Assembly: GCF_002909485.1 (NCBI RefSeq)
Contig: NZ_PPXG01000006.1
Location: forward strand, 287,440 to 351,439
Direction: 5' to 3'
Length of the DNA stretch: 64,000 bases
Source: Stutzerimonas stutzeri
Lineage (GTDB): Bacteria; Pseudomonadota; Gammaproteobacteria; Pseudomonadales; Pseudomonadaceae
In this document: in pieces, positions 27,835 to 35,730 of the stretch
Layout of the letters: each line of letters begins with the position of its first letter
Numbering within the stretch: the first letter of the stretch is position 1
Notes under the pieces: model-generated
Databases searched by the model: none
What the model was told of the DNA's origin: nothing
The model's input: only the letters and a program-made list of their open reading frames with translations
Made by a program: the position numbers and the translations under genes

Positions 27835-28898
27835 GCCCGGAGCAGTTTGGCGCGGCGGTCCTCGACTGGTTCGACCGCCACGGCCGCAAGGACCTGCCCT
27901 GGCAGCAGGACATCACCCCGTACCGGGTGTGGGTGTCCGAAATCATGCTGCAGCAAACCCAGGTCAGCACCGTGCTCGGCTACTTCGACCGCTTCATGGA
28001 CGCGCTGCCCAGCGTCGAGGCACTCGCCAAGGCCGAGGAAGATGAAGTGCTGCACCTGTGGACCGGCCTGGGTTACTACAGTCGCGCACGCAATCTGCAC
28101 AAGACTGCGAAAGTTATCGTCGCCGAATACGACGGCATATTTCCTGCGGACGTCGACCAGCTCGCCGAACTTCCGGGCATCGGCCGCTCCACGGCCGGCG
28201 CCATCGCCAGCATCAGCCTGGGCCTGCGCGCACCGATCCTCGACGGCAACGTCAAACGCGTGCTGGCCCGCTACGTCGCCCAGGACGGTTATCCCGGCGA
28301 GCCGAAGGTGGCCCGCCAGCTGTGGGAGGTGGCCGAGCGCTTCACCCCGCAGCAGCGGGTCAACCATTACACCCAGGCGATGATGGATCTCGGTGCCACG
28401 CTGTGCACCCGCAGCCGCCCGAGCTGCCTGCTCTGCCCGCTCAAGGACGGCTGCCGCGCCCACCTGCTCGGACGCGAAACCGACTTCCCGGTGCCCAAGC
28501 CACGCAAGGCGCTGCCGCAGAAGCGCACACTGATGCCGCTGCTGGCCAATCGCGACGGTGCCATCTTGCTCTACCGCCGCCCGTCGAGCGGGCTCTGGGG
28601 CGGGCTCTGGAGCCTGCCGGAGCTGGACGACCTCGCAGCTCTCGACCCTTTGGCCGAACGGCATGCCCTGCAACTGGAAGATCGCCGCGAGCTGCCGGGG
28701 CTGACCCACACATTCAGCCACTTCCAGCTGGCCATCGAGCCCTGGCTGATCAGGGTCAAGTCCGCACCTGACGCCGTGGCCGAGGCCGACTGGCTCTGGT
28801 ATAACCTCGCCACCCCGCCGCGCCTCGGCCTTGCCGCGCCGGTAAAGACACTGCTCAAGCGCGCCGCCGCTGAATTGCATGCAGGAGAGAACCCATGA
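27831..28898 (+). CDS. mutY: A/G-specific adenine glycosylase MutY
   Basis: 355 residues. MutY removes adenine mispaired with 8-oxoguanine. The catalytic Glu37 is in [10 protein letters not shown], the helix-hairpin-helix is [14 protein letters not shown] and Asp138 is in LDGNVKRV. The [4Fe-4S] cluster ligands are Cys192, Cys199, Cys202 and Cys208, with the C-x6-C-x2-C-x5-C spacing of E. coli MutY. A Nudix-like C-terminal domain recognises 8-oxoG. ATGA overlaps join it to asmA and yggX on either side. Confidence 0.96.
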   Translation: MSPEQFGAAVLDWFDRHGRKDLPWQQDITPYRVWVSEIMLQQTQVSTVLGYFDRFMDALPSVEALAKAEEDEVLHLWTGLGYYSRARNLHKTAKVIVAEYDGIFPADVDQLAELPGIGRSTAGAIASISLGLRAPILDGNVKRVLARYVAQDGYPGEPKVARQLWEVAERFTPQQRVNHYTQAMMDLGATLCTRSRPSCLLCPLKDGCRAHLLGRETDFPVPKPRKALPQKRTLMPLLANRDGAILLYRRPSSGLWGGLWSLPELDDLAALDPLAERHALQLEDRRELPGLTHTFSHFQLAIEPWLIRVKSAPDAVAEADWLWYNLATPPRLGLAAPVKTLLKRAAAELHAGENP

Positions 28899-29167
28899 CC
28901 CGCACCGTGAACTGCCGCAAGTACAACGAAGAACTCCCCGGCCTCGAGCGCCCGCCGTTTCCAGGGCCGAAAGGTGAGGATATCTATAACAACATCTCCA
29001 AGCAGGCCTGGGACGATTGGCAGAAGCACCAGACCATGCTGATCAACGAACGCCGACTGAACATGATGAACGCTGAGGACCGCAAGTTCCTCCAGGGCGA
29101 GATGGACAAGTTCTTCTCCGGCGAGGATTACGCCAAGGCCGAAGGCTACGTTCCGCCGAGCGAGTGA
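28895..29167 (+). CDS. yggX: oxidative damage protection protein, Fe(II)-trafficking YggX
   Basis: 90 residues, full length. Starts [20 protein letters not shown] with the conserved Cys, followed by [20 protein letters not shown] and a helical end with [10 protein letters not shown]. YggX protects labile iron-sulfur proteins. It overlaps mutY by ATGA, the usual mutY-yggX pair. Confidence 0.95.
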   Translation: MTRTVNCRKYNEELPGLERPPFPGPKGEDIYNNISKQAWDDWQKHQTMLINERRLNMMNAEDRKFLQGEMDKFFSGEDYAKAEGYVPPSE

Positions 29168-29219
29168 CTCAGGATTGCGCTAAGCGCCCGTCCGGATTAA
29201 ATATTTTTCCGGACCACGC

Positions 29220-29248
29220 TTGACAGGCAAAAGCCAAATCCGTCTAAT
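29220..29248 (+). promoter_or_regulatory. sigma-70 promoter of tRNA-Phe
   Basis: TTGACA at 29220-29225 and TCTAAT at 29243-29248 are separated by exactly 17 bases. The predicted start, near 29255, is about five bases before the mature tRNA. Upstream, GTCCGG (29190-29195) and CCGGAC (29209-29214) form a hairpin that may end yggX transcription. Confidence 0.8.
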
Positions 29249-29259
29249 AGCGCCCCGTT

Positions 29260-29335
29260 GCCCAGGTAGCTCAGTCGGTAGAGCAGGGGATTGAAAATCC
29301 CCGTGTCGGCGGTTCGATTCCGTCCCTGGGCACCA
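29260..29335 (+). tRNA. tRNA-Phe (GAA)
   Basis: A 76-base cloverleaf with encoded CCA. The acceptor stem GCCCAGG pairs with CCTGGGC. The anticodon stem GGGGA (29286-29290) and TCCCC (29298-29302) enclose the loop TTGAAAA with anticodon GAA at 29293-29295. The TTCGATT loop is standard. The 3' 33 bases (29303-29335) recur exactly at 37952-37984, marking this gene as the attachment site of the following element. Confidence 0.97.
29303..29335 (+). repeat. attL, 33-bp direct repeat in tRNA-Phe
   Basis: Identical to 37952-37984. It spans the variable loop to the CCA end, so the complete tRNA gene remains at this side. Confidence 0.88.
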
Positions 29336-29343
29336 TTATACCT

Positions 29344-29377
29344 AAGCCCCTGATTCCGCAAGGATTCGGGGGTTTTT
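29344..29377 (+). terminator. terminator inside the left end of the element, after tRNA-Phe
   Basis: The hairpin arms are CCCCTGATTCC at 29347-29357 and GGATTCGGGGG at about 29362-29372, with loop GCAA and two mismatches. Five T follow. It is element DNA, because the native terminator lies beyond attR at 37996-38031, so the element supplies a substitute for the tRNA. Confidence 0.7.
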
Positions 29378-29433
29378 CGTATGTGGACGACCTTCACCCC
29401 TTCCGTTTTGCGTACACCGGGAGGGTACACCTG

Positions 29434-31167
29434 ATGGTTTTGGCAATGAGTAGACCCCACAAGGATTCTCGCGGCGTTTACTGGCTACGGCGGAAAGTAC
29501 CTGCCGATCTTCGTCCCATTCTTGGGCGCACTGAGTACAAGCGCTCCCTGCGCACCCGCGACCCCGAAGAGGCCGCGCGGCGATTCCCAGCTGCATACCA
29601 AGAGTCAGCAGAGTGCTTTGCACTGGCGCGCGCTCAGCTGGCTGGCCATTCATTGCTCAACGCCGCTGACGTTCAACAACTCGCCGCTCGGTGGTTCAGC
29701 CAAGAGCACGCCAAGATGTTGAGCAGCGGTGACTGCAGCACCTACCTGCTTGCCGGCTCTCCGCAGATCGACCCGGAAACAGGCGAAGACCTTGGCCCTG
29801 TGTGGGACAGCCTTCGGCCCTTGCTTGATGACGTAAGCATTGAAACGTGGACGGACGTGGTGCATCCCTTTGTCGAGGAGACGCTAGCCACTCATCACTT
29901 GCCTATGCCCCCCGCCGGCTCGCCCCTCATGAGTCAGCTCATGGAAGCCTTTCGGGTGAAGCTACTGCTGCTCTCGGATTGGGCCTACTCACAGACCCAC
30001 GCTAACGGGCGCTACGTAGCCCCTCCTCCCGTGGAGCCTCGCGCCCCGCTTTCGGTAGAAGCTGCGAGACAGGCAGAGCAGGACGCAGCCTCGCAGCTTC
30101 CCATCTCGAAGGCGCTGGAGGCTTGGGCCGAAGCCAAACGCCTCGACGACGGCGACGACCGCAGCACGCAGAAGACCATTGCCGAGTTCTCGACTGTGAT
30201 AGCTCGCTTCGTCGAGCTGCATGGAGATATGCCTGTCGCCAGCATCAGCCGTGCTACCTGCCAAGCATTCCGGGCGTCCCTTGCCAAGATGCCAACCAGC
30301 GGCAAGGGTGTTCGCTCCCTCACAGCGCCTCAAGCAATCGCCAAGGCAGAGGCCGAAGGCCTGCCACTGGCCAGCCCTGCAACAGTTCGCAAGCAGCTCA
30401 AGGCGCTGTCCACGGTGTTGAACTTCGCCAGCCAGCGCCTAGGCCTGATACCCGAAGACCCGGTCTCAGCTTCTGGGCTGCTTCGCAGCCTTGCGAAGTC
30501 CGCAAGGAATGCCGAGACCCGAACTGCAGATGAAAAGGGCTACACACGCCGCGAGCTGGCTCTCATCTTCGGCAGTCCATTGTTTCGGGGTGAGTGGTCT
30601 CCGCCCAGGGCTGACTATGGGCAAGCCCTTTACTGGTTACCGCTGCTGATGGCATATACCGGAGCGCGTCGCGAGGAGCTAGCGCAGGCCTTGGTTGCCG
30701 ACATCCGCCAAGATGCCGAAGCTGGCTGCTGGTTCATAGACATCTGTCCGGGCGAAGGGAAGACGCTCAAGACTCACAGCAGTCGCCGGAAGGTTCCGCT
30801 GCACCCTGACCTCATAGCCTTGGGCTTCATTGACTATCGCAACAGCCTGCCCGCCGATGGTCGACTCTTCCCACGACTGAAGTTCCATCGGATTGACGGA
30901 TACAGCCATGCCGTTGGTAAAACCTGGGAAAAGTACCTCAGGGAGGAGCTGCGGCTGGAATCCAAAGCCTCGCCTTCCCACGGCTTCCGCCACGCCTTCA
31001 AAACACTGTGTCGGGATGTGGGCATTGAAACAGCGTTGACTGATTGGCTCGCGGGCCATGCAGCGCCGAACGTGGGGGCTACCTATGGGACCTACCCTAT
31101 GCGCCGTCTGCATGAGGAGCTGAAGCGGTTCCCCAGCATCGCTAAAGACGCGGGACTGATTCGCTAG
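29434..31167 (+). CDS. tyrosine-type site-specific integrase with DUF6538-like N-terminus
   Basis: 577 residues from the ATG at 29434 (GGGAGG nine bases upstream). The N-terminal SRPHKDSRGVYWLRRKVPAD with RSLRTRDPEEA matches the DUF6538 segment of phage-type integrases. The catalytic domain has the first Arg in AYTGARREELAQAL, the HGFRHAFKTL box and the GHAAPNVGATYGTYP end with the nucleophilic Tyr. It should integrate and excise the element at the 33-bp tRNA-Phe site. Its last three bases overlap the convergent RNase HI gene. Confidence 0.92.
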   Translation: MVLAMSRPHKDSRGVYWLRRKVPADLRPILGRTEYKRSLRTRDPEEAARRFPAAYQESAECFALARAQLAGHSLLNAADVQQLAARWFSQEHAKMLSSGDCSTYLLAGSPQIDPETGEDLGPVWDSLRPLLDDVSIETWTDVVHPFVEETLATHHLPMPPAGSPLMSQLMEAFRVKLLLLSDWAYSQTHANGRYVAPPPVEPRAPLSVEAARQAEQDAASQLPISKALEAWAEAKRLDDGDDRSTQKTIAEFSTVIARFVELHGDMPVASISRATCQAFRASLAKMPTSGKGVRSLTAPQAIAKAEAEGLPLASPATVRKQLKALSTVLNFASQRLGLIPEDPVSASGLLRSLAKSARNAETRTADEKGYTRRELALIFGSPLFRGEWSPPRADYGQALYWLPLLMAYTGARREELAQALVADIRQDAEAGCWFIDICPGEGKTLKTHSSRRKVPLHPDLIALGFIDYRNSLPADGRLFPRLKFHRIDGYSHAVGKTWEKYLREELRLESKASPSHGFRHAFKTLCRDVGIETALTDWLAGHAAPNVGATYGTYPMRRLHEELKRFPSIAKDAGLIR

Positions 31168-31655
31168 GCCGCTTCTACGGGCCGACGGCTGCGCTTGCTG
31201 AGCTTTTCCCCACGCGCCCCTAGGGACGCCAAGGCATCAGCCCGTTCGTTGCCAAGGATGCCGCTGTGGGCCTTAACCCAATGAGTGGTGACCTTCTTCC
31301 CTTGCAGTAGCTGGTCAATCCGCTGCCATAGGTCGAGGTGCTCTGGGGGCTTCCTGTCCGACTTCTTCCAGCCCTTAGCCTTCCAGCTCGCCAGCCAGCC
31401 CTGCAAGGCCTTTGCTATGTATTCGCTGTCCGTGTGCAGGATGATAGGCGCAGGCTGTTTGCATTGCTTCAGGGCTTCCGCAACTGCCATCAGCTCGGCC
31501 CTGCTGTTGGTCTGAGGCTGTCCCTCGGGAACTGGCCCAGCAATCTCCAGGGTGTCGCCTTGGGGGTTGGTGAGTACTGCTCCCCAGCCAGCCTGGGCAA
31601 AGGGGCTTCCGTTGTTGTGGCATGCGCCGTCGGTGTAGATGGTGTAGGTGTTCAT
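31164..31655 (-). CDS. rnhA: ribonuclease HI carried on the element
   Basis: 163 residues from the ATG at 31655. Cleaves RNA in RNA-DNA hybrids. The four acidic residues are in YTDGACHNNG, NSRAELMAVAEAL, LHTDSEYIAKAL and GNERADALAS, so it looks active. The GWKKSDRKPPEHLDLWQ handle region of E. coli-type RNase HI is also present. The chromosomal rnhA normally lies beside dnaQ, so this is probably an extra copy. It is convergent with the integrase, stops overlapping. A role in replication or in removing R-loops of the element is inference. Confidence 0.92.
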   Translation of the reverse strand: MNTYTIYTDGACHNNGSPFAQAGWGAVLTNPQGDTLEIAGPVPEGQPQTNSRAELMAVAEALKQCKQPAPIILHTDSEYIAKALQGWLASWKAKGWKKSDRKPPEHLDLWQRIDQLLQGKKVTTHWVKAHSGILGNERADALASLGARGEKLSKRSRRPVEAA

Positions 31656-31723
31656 TCTGTTTTGAGTTCGCTTGGCTGTAGGCCGCGCCGTTACTGGGCT
31701 GCGACCTCGTTTTGTTGCTTGCA

Positions 31724-31740
31724 CTGTTAAAATTTAACAG
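31724..31740. promoter_or_regulatory. 17-bp perfect palindrome upstream of the element rnhA
   Basis: CTGTTAAAATTTAACAG is symmetric about its central A with eight-base arms. It lies 68 bases upstream of the RNase HI start in the 146-base gap after the ParB-like gene. This is operator-like; the binding protein could be a regulator encoded on the element. No clear -10/-35 pair is assigned. Confidence 0.5.
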
Positions 31741-31801
31741 CAGCGCCTAGAGACCCCGTCAGCCGTGGCTTTCAGGGTCTATCGCTAAGAAGTCTGGAGG
31801 C

Positions 31802-32509
31802 TCAGAAGTCGCTTTCCGGCTCCTGCCAGTCCTTCAGGAGTTCCCCGTGCAGCTCATGCAGAGCCTGCCGGATGGCTTCTCTTGCATCAGGACAGGAGGT
31901 GGTCTGAAAGACCTGCCTGACCTGGGCCAGTCGCTCAAGAGCTGGCATGGCGTCCGCAGGTGGGGAGGGTGTACGGGGGATGGCTTCATCGCCTAAGCCG
32001 TTGCCATGCTCTTGGCCGTACTCCTTGGCCAGCTTCGGGAAGTCCTGGGCCATCCAGTTCCTGATGGTGTTGTGAGACCGTCCAATCGCCTGGCCAATCT
32101 CTCTCAGGCTCTTCCGTTTCCCCCGCCCCTTCCGGTGCTGCCCGGTGCGGATGTAGACCCCGAAGGCTTGCCGCAGCTCCTTGGATTTCAGAGGCAGCCC
32201 GTGATGCATGTTGGCTTTGGCAGCCATCCACTGCGCATCCAGCTTACTGGTAGTGATGACTACTGCCTCTGCGGTGTCCTGCCCCAGCAGCTCCATAGCC
32301 GCTGCCCGGTGGTATCCGTCGATAAGGCAGGGGACGCCATCGACAAGAGCGACGCTCAGCGGTGGCAGTAGCTGACCCGCCTTCATTGCGGCGGCATAGC
32401 GGTGGATTGTGGACTGACAGAGCTTGCTCCTGACCTGGAACTCAGGGGAGCGACAGAGTTGCGCAAGGACGACGACGCTGGTGCTAGGGGCGCTCGGTAG
32501 GTGTTCCAT
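31802..32509 (-). CDS. ParB/Srx-fold nuclease-domain-like protein with HTH
   Basis: 235 residues from the ATG at 32509 (AGGGGG upstream). The N-terminal ParB-like domain shows LPPLSVALVDGVPCLIDGYH, with the ID-G-x-H-R core LIDGYHRAAAMELLG. A helix-turn-helix, SLREIGQAIGRSHNTIRNWM, follows around residue 135. The C-terminus is helical and unassigned. No ParA gene adjoins, so it is more likely a DNA-binding regulator or maintenance protein than part of a partition pair. Confidence 0.75.
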   Translation of the reverse strand: MEHLPSAPSTSVVVLAQLCRSPEFQVRSKLCQSTIHRYAAAMKAGQLLPPLSVALVDGVPCLIDGYHRAAAMELLGQDTAEAVVITTSKLDAQWMAAKANMHHGLPLKSKELRQAFGVYIRTGQHRKGRGKRKSLREIGQAIGRSHNTIRNWMAQDFPKLAKEYGQEHGNGLGDEAIPRTPSPPADAMPALERLAQVRQVFQTTSCPDAREAIRQALHELHGELLKDWQEPESDF

Positions 32510-32519
32510 GCGTCCCCCT

Positions 32520-32807
32520 TCAGCGGCTCATTTCAGCAGGAGTGAGAGCTTTCCCACCCATGCGATTGACCGGACCTAGCTGAAGCCAGTGAGGGGCGCT
32601 CCTGTCGTCCTGTGCGAGTACCAGGAGGTCGCCGAAAGGAGTGCTCAGACCAGCGACCAGCGCCAGCTCCAAGGCCTCTCCAAGCCGCGTGTCGCGCCCC
32701 TTCAGCTGGGCTAAAGCGTTGGCCAATTTGACCAACTCCGTGGCGTGGTCGCGCCGCATATGAATGTGGAAGCGCACAAGTGGCGCAGGAAGTTGATGGT
32801 GCTTCAT
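32520..32807 (-). CDS. hypothetical protein of 95 residues
   Basis: ATG at 32807 with AAAGGA eleven bases upstream; the gene stops ten bases before the ParB-like gene on the same strand, so they are probably cotranscribed. The sequence has a basic start (HHQLPAPLVRFHIHMRRDH), then a helical segment ATELVKLANALAQLKGRDT, and no recognised domain. A repeat shared with the next promoter upstream lies at 32924-32949. Confidence 0.55.
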   Translation of the reverse strand: MKHHQLPAPLVRFHIHMRRDHATELVKLANALAQLKGRDTRLGEALELALVAGLSTPFGDLLVLAQDDRSAPHWLQLGPVNRMGGKALTPAEMSR

Positions 32808-32923
32808 TGGGTAGTGTTCCTTTTGGACGGGCGAACGCCAGAGTCCCGCAAGGAGTGACCTGCAGGGTGTTGGGAGGTATCGCCAAGGAGTAGTGGGAGG
32901 CAGTGAAAACGTAGCCTTCAGCC

Positions 32924-32949
32924 GTTTTGCTTGGGGCTAGTACTGGGGG
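32924..32949 (-). promoter_or_regulatory. operator-like repeat, copy 1
   Basis: On the minus strand, CCCCCAGTACT (32949-32939) followed by GCAAAAC (32930-32924), about 117-142 bases upstream of the 95-residue protein gene. The same two blocks recur at 33896-33915 upstream of the Rha-like gene. The rest of 32808-33057 holds no gene that I can support. Confidence 0.45.
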
Positions 32950-33057
32950 TAAAGAGACAGAGAAGCCAGCCCTCTCGGACGGCGCATGTCACACCGCCCG
33001 GAGGACGCTTTAGCCTCTTCCGGTGCTTCCAGCCAGCACCTTACAGCGCGTCGTCAA

Positions 33058-33813
33058 TCACACATACGCGGCTTGCTCCAGCTTTTCGGCGCCGACCGGT
33101 GCGGCCCCCTTCAGCATCTGGAACTGACCAGCCAGGTAAAGGCGGGAAACCAGTTCCATGCCGTTCACAGTCAGTGTGATGACCGACAAGCCGCTGCGGT
33201 CGAAGGCCTCGACGAAGTACTTCTTCGAGCGCGCGGGGACGCTCCAGGTGCCCTTGCGCTTACGTATGTACCCAAGCTCAGCCAGCTTTTTATGGACCTG
33301 CCTGGTGTTGACTCCAGGGAGCTTTCGGACGAACTCCATGACCGAAGTGCCCTTTCGAGCACCTACGGCAGCGCCGATGGTAGCCGCAGGCTTCAGGGCC
33401 TCGTTCTCGATCCGCAGCTGCTCTTTCTGCTCGACAAGATCTGCCGCGAGCCGCAAGGCTTCTGGGAGGTCAGTCGGGATGACTGGTACCGGAGTACCTT
33501 CGGCATGGGCTTCCAGCTCCAGCCAACGCTTGGTGATGGCGTATCGCATCTGAACGTTGTAACCAGAAACCAGAGTGATAGTCAGATCTTTGGGTAGGAA
33601 AGCAGCACGCTGTGGGCGATTGTATGCGTCGGGGAGATGTCCCCTAATCTGGGGAGATGTTTCACCCAACTCTTCCAGCATGTGCTCGATGTCGCGAATG
33701 ACATGGTCGTGGCGCTTCCCGGTCAGCTCGGCAATCTCGCGGCTGCTCATGGTGATGCATTGGGCGCTGGAGTTGATGGTGCTCAGTGCCGTTTCAGTTT
33801 GGATCTTCTTCAT
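33058..33813 (-). CDS. Rha-family phage regulatory protein with antirepressor-like C-terminus
   Basis: 251 residues from the ATG at 33813 (AAGGA seven bases upstream; other ATGs at 33828 and 33846 are less well placed). The Rha N-terminal domain is MSSREIAELTGKRHDHVIRD through VSGYNVQMRYAITKRWLELE. A coiled segment (AADLVEQKEQLRIENEALK) leads to a KilA/ANT-like winged C-terminus with SVMEFVRKLPGVNTRQVHKK. These domains are typical of temperate phages and satellites. The product probably regulates the element. Confidence 0.8.
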   Translation of the reverse strand: MKKIQTETALSTINSSAQCITMSSREIAELTGKRHDHVIRDIEHMLEELGETSPQIRGHLPDAYNRPQRAAFLPKDLTITLVSGYNVQMRYAITKRWLELEAHAEGTPVPVIPTDLPEALRLAADLVEQKEQLRIENEALKPAATIGAAVGARKGTSVMEFVRKLPGVNTRQVHKKLAELGYIRKRKGTWSVPARSKKYFVEAFDRSGLSVITLTVNGMELVSRLYLAGQFQMLKGAAPVGAEKLEQAAYV

Positions 33814-34150
33814 TGTGTTTTCCTTCATGTACTTAGGGCATCGCACTGACTCAGCTCCTGAATCGATGCGACGGACTTGCGGCTCACCAGATTTGGTTTT
33901 GCCAAGTACTGGGGGAAAACATTCAGGAATTTATACAGCGCTGGTTATTCCATACGGGAATATAAGAGTGGCCAGACAAAACAGCAGGGGTGGAGTCAAC
34001 ACGGGGCAATGGTTGGGCTACGGATGGGGAATCCGTTGCACCAGACCATCCAATGGTTGTGAAGCGGACTGGTATTCCGTTGACCAACCACCAGATACGC
34101 CAAGCCCCGCTGGGTGACTGGGAGCTTCGTCTTCGTGAATGGTGAAGGCG
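33814..34150. other. 337-base gap with one operator-like repeat, no gene
   Basis: The interval between the Rha-like gene and the resolvase stop holds repeat copy 2 (33896-33915) and a small hairpin, TATTCC (33946-33951) with GGAATA (33957-33962). No open frame with a start, ribosome binding site and family resemblance was found. Confidence 0.5.
33896..33915 (-). promoter_or_regulatory. operator-like repeat, copy 2
   Basis: On the minus strand, CCCCCAGTACT (33915-33905) then GCAAAAC (33902-33896), 83-102 bases upstream of the Rha-like start. It matches copy 1 with a shorter spacer (2 bases instead of 8). Confidence 0.45.
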
Positions 34151-34729
34151 TCAGGCGTTCGCCTGGACCGCCCTACAGGCACGCTTTACTGTGGCCGGGG
34201 AGACTTTCCAGTGTTCTGCAGTGGCAGCAATGCTGGCGCCTGACTCTCTGCGCCAAGCAGCAATGGCGACGTCGTCGTGTTGCTTCGGAGCGCCCAGCTT
34301 ACGACCGTCTTCCTTGGCCTTAGCTATTCCCGCCATTTGCCGCGCCTTGATGTTCTCCCTCTCCAGCTCAGCGACCCCCGCCAAGAGGGTGAGCATCAGC
34401 TTTCCGGTCGGGCTTGAAAGGTCGAAACCTTCCCGCATGGATATGACGGTGACGCCCTTGGCCTTTAGCGCCTCAACGGTTTCCAAGACGTCGATTGTGT
34501 TGCGCCCCAAGCGGTCGATGGCTGCGACTACAACTGTGTCCCCCTTCCTGGAGTAGCTGTAGAGCGAGGCAAAGCCCTTGCGCTGCAGTGCTTTGGTGGT
34601 GCCGCTGGTGGCCTCGTCAGTGAACCATCCGTCTTCGCTGACGTTGTAGCGCTGGGCGATGGTGTGGCGTTGGGCTTCGATGCTCTGGCCGTCGGTGCTG
34701 ACTCGGGTATAGGCGAGGATGGCGGACAT
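34151..34729 (-). CDS. serine recombinase, resolvase/invertase family
   Basis: 192 residues from the ATG at 34729 (GGAG eight bases upstream). The nucleophile Ser is in ILAYTRVSTDGQS. The catalytic Arg region is VVAAIDRLGRNTIDVLETVE, and the E helix follows MLTLLAGVAELERENI. A C-terminal HTH (IAATAEHWKVSPATVKRACR) binds DNA. The size and domain order are those of Tn3-type resolvases. A cluster of five related half-sites lies directly upstream, as expected for a res site. No transposase gene is seen, so it may resolve element multimers or be a transposon remnant. Confidence 0.9.
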   Translation of the reverse strand: MSAILAYTRVSTDGQSIEAQRHTIAQRYNVSEDGWFTDEATSGTTKALQRKGFASLYSYSRKGDTVVVAAIDRLGRNTIDVLETVEALKAKGVTVISMREGFDLSSPTGKLMLTLLAGVAELERENIKARQMAGIAKAKEDGRKLGAPKQHDDVAIAAWRRESGASIAATAEHWKVSPATVKRACRAVQANA

Positions 34730-34744
34730 GTTGGCGACTCCTGC

Positions 34745-34882
34745 TTGGCTCATAATCCTAGCGCAGAAATCTAGCGAATGGCTCGTATCTAGTCAACATT
34801 TGTGAGCCAACCTCAGGCCGCATTCTTTCGCTGCTGCGCTAAGCTCTCTTGCCTAGCTCACAAGGTGTAACTTATGAGCTAG
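34745..34882. promoter_or_regulatory. res-like site: five related half-sites upstream of the resolvase
   Basis: Half-sites: TTGGCTCA at 34745-34752; TGGCTCG at 34779-34785; TGAGCCAA (inverted) at 34803-34810; CTAGCTCA at 34853-34860; TGAGCTAG (inverted) at 34875-34882. The second and third face each other over 31 bp, and the fourth and fifth over 30 bp. This fits two inverted subsites plus a half of a third. The last half-site overlaps the 3' end of the 195-residue gene. Confidence 0.6.
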
Positions 34883-35459
34883 CCGAAGGGGTAAACGCTT
34901 CCTCAAAACAGTTGAGGATCGTGAGTCCTCTGATGGCCTGTTCTAGCTCGCCACAGATGGAGCCACACTGCTGTGCCAGCCGGGCGAAATCAGTGGGCCT
35001 GTAAACGAATGTCTCCTGCTTGACAACACCGTAGTGGTTTTCCGCCAAGCCGACCGCGTGGGCCTTTGCCGGAGAGCCCCCACGTCGCCAAGCGAACTCA
35101 TTTTCTCTGTCGGTAATGACGCCGAATACACCGTGCGCGAGCTTTGCTCTGTCCCTTCCGACCTGTACGTAGGAGTCCAGCAAAGCACTTGTCGTGACGA
35201 CTAAGCCAGGCCCTCGGATTTCCGCCTGCTCCCGAACTAGCGCCAGCTTGCCCGCCGCATTGCGCAGGCGCGCCCATTGAGATATCACCTCGTCTGGGTT
35301 CTTCCATTGAATGTGCGCCAAGTACACACCCACAAGAGCTTCTACCTGGGCGTACGCAAGTATGCAGGCCCCTACGCCTGAGGACAGCACCGGATGATTG
35401 GCTACCACTCCAATACTCCAATCGATTGGCGCAGTCGCTCTGCGAAGAGGCTGAGGCAT
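34872..35459 (-). CDS. hypothetical helical protein with R-x4-H (HEPN-like) motif
   Basis: 195 residues from the ATG at 35459, chosen because GGAG sits six bases upstream. The frame stays open to a GTG at 35663, with further starts at 35618, 35585 and 35576, so the N-terminus is uncertain. Predicted helices: GACILAYAQVEALVGVYLAH, DEVISQWARLRNAAGKLALV and ALLDSYVQVGRDRAKLAHG. The last carries Arg104-A-K-L-A-His109, the R-x4-H pattern of HEPN ribonucleases. This is suggestive only, because the motif is short. It is divergent from the nucleotidyltransferase-like gene. It is not a family I recognise. Confidence 0.5.
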   Translation of the reverse strand: MPQPLRRATAPIDWSIGVVANHPVLSSGVGACILAYAQVEALVGVYLAHIQWKNPDEVISQWARLRNAAGKLALVREQAEIRGPGLVVTTSALLDSYVQVGRDRAKLAHGVFGVITDRENEFAWRRGGSPAKAHAVGLAENHYGVVKQETFVYRPTDFARLAQQCGSICGELEQAIRGLTILNCFEEAFTPSASS

Positions 35460-35730
35460 ATGACGCTCCGGTAGACAGGCCCCACGGGGGGAAATCGTCT
35501 CGTATTCATTGATGAAAAGCCGCTCGAACTTTTCGTCGAATAAAGCCCGGGCTTTATTCGGCCGCCAATTTCTCATTGCTAGCATTGTCCCTGCACGCAG
35601 GTTCCCGTTCCGCTTCATTCCTAAGCAAAATCGGCCTCCGCGAAGAAATTGTCTCCACTCCACGACTAATGTAATCTTGCGCCGTGCCTTATCGCAATTT
35701 TGTCTTAAATCGACGGTCAGGGATTGAATA

